From Oscillospiraceae bacterium (lineage in GTDB: Bacteria; Bacillota; Clostridia; Oscillospirales; Acutalibacteraceae): a stretch of DNA of 41,966 bases. Each line of letters opens with the position of its first letter. The stretch's first letter is position 1. Below the pieces are notes generated by a model that worked only from the letters and a program-made list of their open reading frames with translations, was not told the DNA's origin and made no database searches. The position numbers and the translations under genes are program-made. Of this stretch, positions 36,714 to 41,966 are shown in pieces. Where the stretch lies: the NCBI GenBank assembly GCA_031259495.1, contig JAIRLJ010000006.1, positions 1 through 41,966 of the forward strand. The letters run 5' to 3'.

Positions 36714-39026
36714 CTATTCAAAAGAGACTACAAGCCCATTTTCATCAGACGATAACAGAATTTTTTTCAAACTTTCCCCTGAAGCAATAATAGCAGTTGC
36801 TATTTTGTCTTCAATTTTGTGTCGTATGTTATTACTCACTTCTCGAGCTCCAGATTTTTTGTTAAAAGATTTATTAGCCAAGTATTCTACCGCCGCCTCA
36901 TTATATTCTAAGGTTATTTTTCTTTCTCTAAGACTTTCTACGTATTCTTTAAGAAGTATATGACTAATTTTTTTAAAGTCCTGCAATTTAAGATCATTAA
37001 ATACAATTATTTCATCCACTCTACCTAAAAATTCTGGTTTTAGAAAATCTTCAAGAGCTTTTTTAGCTTTTTCTTTTGTAACTTGGCTTTTATTTTTTCC
37101 AAAGCCTAAAAGATTTTCTCTGTTTTCGCTTCCGGCGTTAGAAGTCATGATTATTACTGTGTCTTCAAAATTTACCATACGTCCATGTGAATCAGTAGTC
37201 TTTCCTTCATCTAGAATCTGCAATAGTATGTTCATAATATCTGGGTGAGCCTTTTCTATTTCATCTAAAAGAAGGACAGAATATGGTTGATGGCGCACCT
37301 TTTCAGTTAACTGCCCAGCTTCATCATGACCTACGTATCCTGGAGGTGAACCCGACATGCGTGACACAGAATGTTTTTCCATAAATTCAGACATGTCAAA
37401 ACGTATTAAACTATCCGGTCTATCAAAAAGTTCTTTTGCCAAAACTTTGACAAGTTCGGTTTTTCCAACACCAGTTGGTCCTACAAATATAAACGAGACT
37501 GGTCTTCTTCTTGGTGCTATTTTTGCTCTATTGCGCCTTATTGAAACAGATAAAATTTTTATAGCTTCTTCTTGGCCAATAACTTTTTTAGATAAAATTT
37601 CTTCTAAATTTTTAAATTTTTCAAGCTCACTTTGTTGAATTTTTGCAGATTTTATTCCTGTCCAAATTTCTACAACCTTAGAAACATCATCTAATGAAAC
37701 TTCTGGTAAAATTTCGGAATTTTTAGCAAACTTGTTTCTTTCTTCTTCGAGTTTTGAAAGTTGTTGACTTATATTTGCGAGTTTTTTAAATTTTTCTTGG
37801 TCAGTACTCACAACGCCTTGTTCTATAAGCGTTTTTTCTTGAAGTTTAAGTTTTTCAATTTCAAATTTTATATTTTCTAATTCACACATGTCTTTATTCT
37901 TAAGAGAAGTGTAAGCACAAGATTCGTCTAAAAGATCTATAGCTTTATCTGGTAAAAATCTGTCTGTTATATATCTTTCAGACAAATTTACTATAGTAGA
38001 AATTATTTTTTTATTTACAATTACAAAATGAAATCTTTCATAATAATGTTTAATACTTTCAATAATCTCACATGTATCTTTTACAGAAGGTTCTCTTATT
38101 GTAACAGGTTGAAAACGTCGTTCAAGAGCAGAGTCTTTTTCTATGTATTTTCTGTGTTCTTTAAAAGTAGTCGCACCTATAACCTGAATTCTACCTCTTG
38201 AAAGTGCAGGTTTTAGAATGTTGGCAGCGTTCATTGGTGAACCTTCTCCGTTAGAATCTCCAGAACCCACCAAATTATGAATTTCATCTATAAATAGTAT
38301 AATGTTTCCTATTGACTCTACTTCATCCACTAGCCCCTTTATACGACTTTCAAATTGTCCCCTAAATTGTGTTCCGGCGATCAGAGCAGTTAAATCGACA
38401 AGATAAATTTCTTTGTTTTTCATCTTTGCGTGAATTTTTCCTTCTATTATACGCATCGCAAGACACTCAGCAATAGCTGTTTTTCCGACTCCAGGTTCTC
38501 CTATTAAACACGGATTATTCTTCGTTCTTCTACAAAGTATTTGTATTACGCGATTAAGTTCATTTTCTCTTTTGACTACGATATCCAACTCATGTTTTTT
38601 TGCTTTTTCATTCAAATTTTGGCAGTAAATATCCAAAAATTTTCTTTTCATTCTTTTACTGAATTTTTTTTTGGCCTTATTAAAGTTTTTTGAATCGGGG
38701 TCCATCGACTCTTCTGAAGAAAAACCCTGATTTGGAAAAAGTTGCGGAAACATTGAAAAAGGTGAATTAGAAGTCCCAACTGCTGACAAATTCTGGGCCA
38801 CTTCTGCAAGTGTTTCTGGAGTAATATTTTCAGCTGCTTGATTTAGCTGATCTACAACTCCTTCCATATCTTCTTTAGGTAAGCCCATTTGTTTCATTAT
38901 TCCACATATGGGTTTTACGCCCATTTCTTTTGCGCAGCTCAAGCAAAGACCTTGCGCCGTCGAACCTTCGGGATCTTTTGCAACAAAAACAACCGCTGGT
39001 TTTTCCTTGCAAATAGAACAAAGCAT
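36714..39026 (-). CDS. clpC: ClpC-like AAA+ unfoldase with McsA-like zinc N-terminus
   Basis: A two-ring Clp ATPase of 770 residues. The N-terminus has CSICKEKP and, 30 residues on, [12 protein letters not shown], a McsA-type zinc site, in place of the usual double Clp N-domain. Walker A sites are GEPGVGKT and GPTGVGKT. A coiled-coil middle segment lies between them (about 390-450). An LGF tripeptide in the second ring (NLLGFGKN) could dock ClpP. The ATG at 39026 has AAGGAG six bases upstream, against 39068, which lacks one. It follows pgsA at 22 bases and precedes the LCP gene. No clpP, mcsB or ctsR is in the window. Confidence 0.88.
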   Translation of the reverse strand: MLCSICKEKPAVVFVAKDPEGSTAQGLCLSCAKEMGVKPICGIMKQMGLPKEDMEGVVDQLNQAAENITPETLAEVAQNLSAVGTSNSPFSMFPQLFPNQGFSSEESMDPDSKNFNKAKKKFSKRMKRKFLDIYCQNLNEKAKKHELDIVVKRENELNRVIQILCRRTKNNPCLIGEPGVGKTAIAECLAMRIIEGKIHAKMKNKEIYLVDLTALIAGTQFRGQFESRIKGLVDEVESIGNIILFIDEIHNLVGSGDSNGEGSPMNAANILKPALSRGRIQVIGATTFKEHRKYIEKDSALERRFQPVTIREPSVKDTCEIIESIKHYYERFHFVIVNKKIISTIVNLSERYITDRFLPDKAIDLLDESCAYTSLKNKDMCELENIKFEIEKLKLQEKTLIEQGVVSTDQEKFKKLANISQQLSKLEEERNKFAKNSEILPEVSLDDVSKVVEIWTGIKSAKIQQSELEKFKNLEEILSKKVIGQEEAIKILSVSIRRNRAKIAPRRRPVSFIFVGPTGVGKTELVKVLAKELFDRPDSLIRFDMSEFMEKHSVSRMSGSPPGYVGHDEAGQLTEKVRHQPYSVLLLDEIEKAHPDIMNILLQILDEGKTTDSHGRMVNFEDTVIIMTSNAGSENRENLLGFGKNKSQVTKEKAKKALEDFLKPEFLGRVDEIIVFNDLKLQDFKKISHILLKEYVESLRERKITLEYNEAAVEYLANKSFNKKSGAREVSNNIRHKIEDKIATAIIASGESLKKILLSSDENGLVVSFE

Positions 39027-39048
39027 GTAATTCTCCTTAAAAGTGTAC

Positions 39049-39642
39049 TCATTTTTTATGATGTGCAAATTCCTCCAACAAAGTGCAAAAAACCAAAAAA
39101 TATTTAAATAAAGCGAAAAGCATTACACAAGTTGTAACAGAAAAGAGCAAAAAAGGAATAAAACCTGGCACAAATTTAAAAATGGTTTTTGTAATAACTA
39201 ATACTGCGGCTGATACATAAAAAACTACTGTCGAAAGTTTTCCATACCATTTAGAAGCAGGCGGTGTTATTTTTCGATGTAATAAATATGCACCTGCTAT
39301 AAGCATTAACAAATCCTTCAAAATTAACACAATCATAAAGAAAAAAATTTCATTAAATTTTATGCCTATACATGTAATTACAGCAATTAACGTAAGTTTA
39401 TCCGCTATTGGATCGAGTATTTTCCCAAAATTCGTTATTAAAAAAAATTTTCTCGCTAAAATTCCATCTAATGCATCACTCAAAGCTGACAGCAACAAAA
39501 TTAGAGCAGAATTGAGATAATTCTCTTTTACAAAAAAATAAACAAAAGGTATTATAAGAAAAATCCTAAAAAAAGTAAAAAAATTCGCAATGTTAAGATT
39601 TTTTTCTATTTTTTTTTTAATGTTTTTATTTATTAGATTCAT
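39049..39642 (-). CDS. pgsA: CDP-diacylglycerol--glycerol-3-phosphate phosphatidyltransferase
   Basis: Makes phosphatidylglycerol phosphate for membranes, 197 residues with about five helices. The CDP-alcohol phosphotransferase signature is complete: D56, D59-G60, A63-R64, G73, D77 and D81 (DALDGILAR then GKILDPIAD). The ATG follows AAGGAAA. It is followed 22 bases later by the ClpC-like gene. A related CDP-alcohol enzyme cannot be fully excluded, but PgsA fits length and sequence best. Confidence 0.88.
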   Translation of the reverse strand: MNLINKNIKKKIEKNLNIANFFTFFRIFLIIPFVYFFVKENYLNSALILLLSALSDALDGILARKFFLITNFGKILDPIADKLTLIAVITCIGIKFNEIFFFMIVLILKDLLMLIAGAYLLHRKITPPASKWYGKLSTVVFYVSAAVLVITKTIFKFVPGFIPFLLFSVTTCVMLFALFKYFLVFCTLLEEFAHHKK

Positions 39643-39704
39643 ATTTTCCTTGTTAACTCAAAAAGCGAAGGCCAAAAAACTCGTAGTAACTCTAGCATAC
39701 ACTT

Positions 39705-40892
39705 TTATTTGAAATCAAGCTTAGAAACGCGATGCAAGCCCAGCAAATAGATGCTTTTACAAGAAATTAAACTGATATTTTTAATATCTGAAGCAACATC
39801 AAAAGATTTTATTTTTTCCCCGTTTGGCGAATAAACACACATGGACATTTCTTGTAAAATTGCTATTGCATTATTACCATAACTAACTCGTAGAACATTG
39901 GTTCCTACTTTTATATTTTTAAGCGCCAGCCCGTCTATGTTCAGCAAAATTAATTCACAATCTGAATTCTCGTCATTTTTAAGACAAACCGCAATGCCTT
40001 TACTGTTTGCGTCAAAACAAGAAAGAGATTTTTCCCGGTAAAAATAATCTGTTTTTTTGTTAGAATTAGGCACTATAACAGTTAACATATTGTCTGAAAT
40101 ACCCACAACATTTGAATTTTTTAAAAATTTTACTTCTAAAAATAGAGAATCCTCGTATTCAAATTTGGCTTTAGGTTGTTCTTTTTTTAGATCGAAAACA
40201 TATATAACAGAAAAAAAATTGCCATTATTCACCAAAACGCCAGAAGCTGCAACTGTCTTTGAATCTTCGCTAATAGCAACGTTATTGATAAAACAATCGC
40301 AAAAATGGTAACAAAAAACTTTTTCAAAATTTTCGTCAAAAACTGTCAAATCTGAAAGAAATTCTTTGCAATTAGTGGCAAATACATATTTTCCAGAGCC
40401 AGAAATGTCTCCTGAAATAATATTTTCTAATAATTTTTGTGAGCAAACTTCTCTATATCTTAAATTTATTTTATAATCACTCTCGTTGAGATTGTAAATT
40501 AGACTATATTTGTTTTTGACTTTTAACACAGGTGAACTAAATCCATGAGGCCTTGAAAAAACCTTCTTAGAAAACCTGTTAAAACACATAAAAGAAGTTT
40601 CACTAAGCAAAAAAATATCATTGTCACAAGATTTGAAATTTTCTAAATTTACTCGATTACCGTCGAATTTTACAGGAAAACCGTCACCCACCCCAAATTT
40701 TGCGAAAGAATCTTGGGCTTGTAATATAAAATCCTTTGTAAAAGAGTTTTTCCCTCGTAAAAATATGATTATTAAAAACACAAAAATACAAAATACAGCT
40801 GTAGTAATTTTTTTATTTAGAAAAAAATTGCAAAATATTTTTTTAAACTTACCGAAACCGTGACCTTCAAAAAACTCGAAGAGTTGCCTCAA
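39705..40892 (-). CDS. DUF5711-like membrane-anchored beta-propeller protein
   Basis: A protein of 395 residues with one helix at about 27-44 and a long strand-rich region with repeating pieces (GKYVFATN, SKTVAASGVL, KGIAVCLKN, NNAIAILQEM), like a WD40-type propeller facing outside. This fits DUF5711, common in Clostridia and of unknown function. The TTG start at 40892 has GAGGA upstream. It is followed by pgsA at 62 bases. Cysteine is frequent in this protein. Confidence 0.6.
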   Translation of the reverse strand: MRQLFEFFEGHGFGKFKKIFCNFFLNKKITTAVFCIFVFLIIIFLRGKNSFTKDFILQAQDSFAKFGVGDGFPVKFDGNRVNLENFKSCDNDIFLLSETSFMCFNRFSKKVFSRPHGFSSPVLKVKNKYSLIYNLNESDYKINLRYREVCSQKLLENIISGDISGSGKYVFATNCKEFLSDLTVFDENFEKVFCYHFCDCFINNVAISEDSKTVAASGVLVNNGNFFSVIYVFDLKKEQPKAKFEYEDSLFLEVKFLKNSNVVGISDNMLTVIVPNSNKKTDYFYREKSLSCFDANSKGIAVCLKNDENSDCELILLNIDGLALKNIKVGTNVLRVSYGNNAIAILQEMSMCVYSPNGEKIKSFDVASDIKNISLISCKSIYLLGLHRVSKLDFK

Positions 40893-40991
40893 TTTTTCCT
40901 CACTGATCGAATGCTATTTAGTGTGAAACTTGTTATTCATACCATTTTTAAAAATTTTAAAAAAGTTTTTTAAATTTTCTTATTTTTTTTA

Positions 40992-41008
40992 AAACACATT
41001 TTGTGTTA
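40992..41008 (-). terminator. Possible weak terminator after truA
   Basis: AACACA and TGTGTT arms around a three-base loop, in the gap between truA and the DUF5711-like gene. The U-tract on the minus strand is short (TTTT), so the evidence is weak. Confidence 0.3.
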
Positions 41009-41037
41009 AATCATTATTTGGTCATTAAAGATAGATT

Positions 41038-41778
41038 CTAATAAAAAACTTTGTTCAAGTACAACCCACAAGCTCTTGCAGTAGGACCTGCTTTGTTTCT
41101 ATTTCTTGCGTCTATTATTTTAGATATATCACTAGGTTTTATTACGTTTTGCGCAACTTGCAAAAGCGTACCGACAATGATTCTTACCATATTGTACAAA
41201 AAACCGTTAGCTTGAATGATTATTGTTACAATTTCATTTTGTCGTTCTATATCAAATTTTATAATATTTCGTCTAAAATCGCCTTTTTTACGATTATCTA
41301 AGGAACAAAATGATGAAAAATCGTGGAAACCTATAAATTCTTTTGCAGCAACACTTAACTTTTTTACATCAATTTCATGCCAATAGTGGAGTGTGTAGCC
41401 GTCTAAAAAAGGATCCCTAATTTTTGTGTTTAAAATCTTATAAACATATTCTTTACTTTTGCATGAATACCTTGCGTGAAAATCAATTACTGTTTTTCTA
41501 CAGGTAAAAACTACGATATCCTTAGGCAGAAATCGATTTAGTGCTAAGACAAGTCTTGATAGAGGTATTTTATTCTTTTCTAGTTTAATATTCACATAAA
41601 ACTCATTTGCATGAACTCCTGAATCTGTCCTGCTACAAGCCTTTATTTCAGGTGAAAAACCAAAAACTTTTTTCAAAGAACGCTGAAAAACTTCTTGTAC
41701 ACTGAGAGCGTTTTGTTGGATCTGCCACCCATGGTACTTCTTTCCATCAAATTTTAATCCTAATAGCAAATTTATCAT
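41038..41778 (-). CDS. truA: tRNA pseudouridine(38-40) synthase TruA
   Basis: Modifies uridines 38-40 of the anticodon arm, 246 residues. The catalytic aspartate is in ACSRTDSGVHA (Asp 52), and FDGKKYHGWQIQ at the start and FLYNMVRIIVGTLLQVA near the end are family hallmarks. The ATG at 41778 has no clear ribosome site. It reads away from the partial gene at the right edge. It is full length and normal. Confidence 0.95.
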   Translation of the reverse strand: MINLLLGLKFDGKKYHGWQIQQNALSVQEVFQRSLKKVFGFSPEIKACSRTDSGVHANEFYVNIKLEKNKIPLSRLVLALNRFLPKDIVVFTCRKTVIDFHARYSCKSKEYVYKILNTKIRDPFLDGYTLHYWHEIDVKKLSVAAKEFIGFHDFSSFCSLDNRKKGDFRRNIIKFDIERQNEIVTIIIQANGFLYNMVRIIVGTLLQVAQNVIKPSDISKIIDARNRNKAGPTARACGLYLNKVFY

Positions 41779-41794
41779 CGCGTTCTATGATAGC

Positions 41795-41816
41795 ACAGAT
41801 TAGTAAGACAATCTGT
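41795..41816. other. Perfect 7-bp hairpin in the divergent region
   Basis: ACAGATT and AATCTGT arms around an 8-base loop, just upstream of truA and 141 bases before the right-edge gene. It may be an operator or part of a leader RNA. Confidence 0.3.
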
Positions 41817-41855
41817 TTATTATAATTATAGCTTCAAAATTATAAATAAAAAACA

Positions 41856-41883
41856 ACTGATAAAAAATATATTTTTTATCAGT
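41856..41883 (+). promoter_or_regulatory. Perfect 28-bp palindrome before the right-edge gene
   Basis: ACTGATAAAAAATA followed by its exact complement, with no loop mismatch, then ATATTTTTTACTTTTTTG on the plus strand. It lies 73 bases before the ATG at 41957. It could be an intrinsic terminator or attenuator in a leader, or an operator for a dimeric regulator. The AT content means that RNA pairing is weak except at the CTGAT ends. Confidence 0.4.
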
Positions 41884-41956
41884 ATATTTTTTACTTTTTT
41901 GTAAATAATAGCTTTTGTAATAACAAAAGTTAAAACAAACAAAGGAAGGCTAAAAA

Positions 41957-41966
41957 ATGAAGAAAA
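41957..41966 (+). CDS. Start of a gene at the right edge (partial)
   Basis: An ATG followed by AAG AAA, with AAAGGAAGG seven bases upstream, a good ribosome site. Only three codons are visible, so no product can be given. Confidence 0.45.

Overview
This is an AT-rich window with Gram-positive (Firmicutes) gene content: ylxM-ffh-rpsP order, SpoIVB and a SpoIVFB-like protease, an LCP cell-wall enzyme, PotABCD, GroES/GroEL, and a Clp ATPase with a McsA-like zinc N-terminus. My best guess is a class Clostridia bacterium near Oscillospirales, host-associated and losing genes. The signs of loss are many pseudogenes with poly-A frameshifts, transposase stubs, very common TTG starts and uptake systems for polyamines and vitamins. 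An intracellular lifestyle, as in termite-protist symbionts of this group, is inference; the sequence does not prove it.

Layout. 1-5.5 kb: a minus-strand operon potA-potB-potC-potD followed by two ECF S-components. 5.6-7.7 kb: groES-groEL. 7.9-11.6 kb, minus strand: a membrane-anchored GT8 glycosyltransferase, an M23 peptidase with coiled coils, and SpoIVB. 11.8-17 kb, mostly plus strand: a MacB-type ABC ATPase whose permease is lost, metG, tatD, a small basic protein on the minus strand, and murC. 17-17.7 kb: a GC-rich hairpin-rich stretch that looks like a structured RNA, then tRNA-Pro and tRNA-Leu on the minus strand. 18.1-21.1 kb: a surface-sugar locus of an eroded FkbM methyltransferase, a GT11 and a GT2 enzyme, each with an N-terminal membrane anchor. 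21.1-27.2 kb: a SpoIVFB-like protease, an unknown protein, an M14 carboxypeptidase, a flavin reductase, recO, rpsP, ffh and ylxM.

27.3-33.3 kb is a decaying accessory island. It holds an IS5-like stub, CxxC-containing fragments, a broken ATP-grasp ligase, a broken ABC exporter and an IS1634-like stub. Among them stands an intact tandem pair of small three-helix membrane proteins. I read the island as a dying peptide or natural-product cluster, but this is not certain.

33.3-41.9 kb is housekeeping again: a DUF3343 protein with a cysteine desulfurase-like enzyme (plus strand), then on the minus strand a metallophosphoesterase, an LCP enzyme, a ClpC-like ATPase, pgsA, a DUF5711-like protein and truA. 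A divergent region with a perfect 28-bp palindrome precedes a gene that begins at the right edge.

Points most worth a second look: an apparent AUA start codon in potC made by an ATGA-to-ATAA junction; the set of signal-anchored glycosyltransferases whose predicted orientation puts the catalytic domain outside the cell; the candidate structured RNA at 17.2-17.3 kb; and the eroded ATP-grasp/ABC island with its retained three-helix pair.
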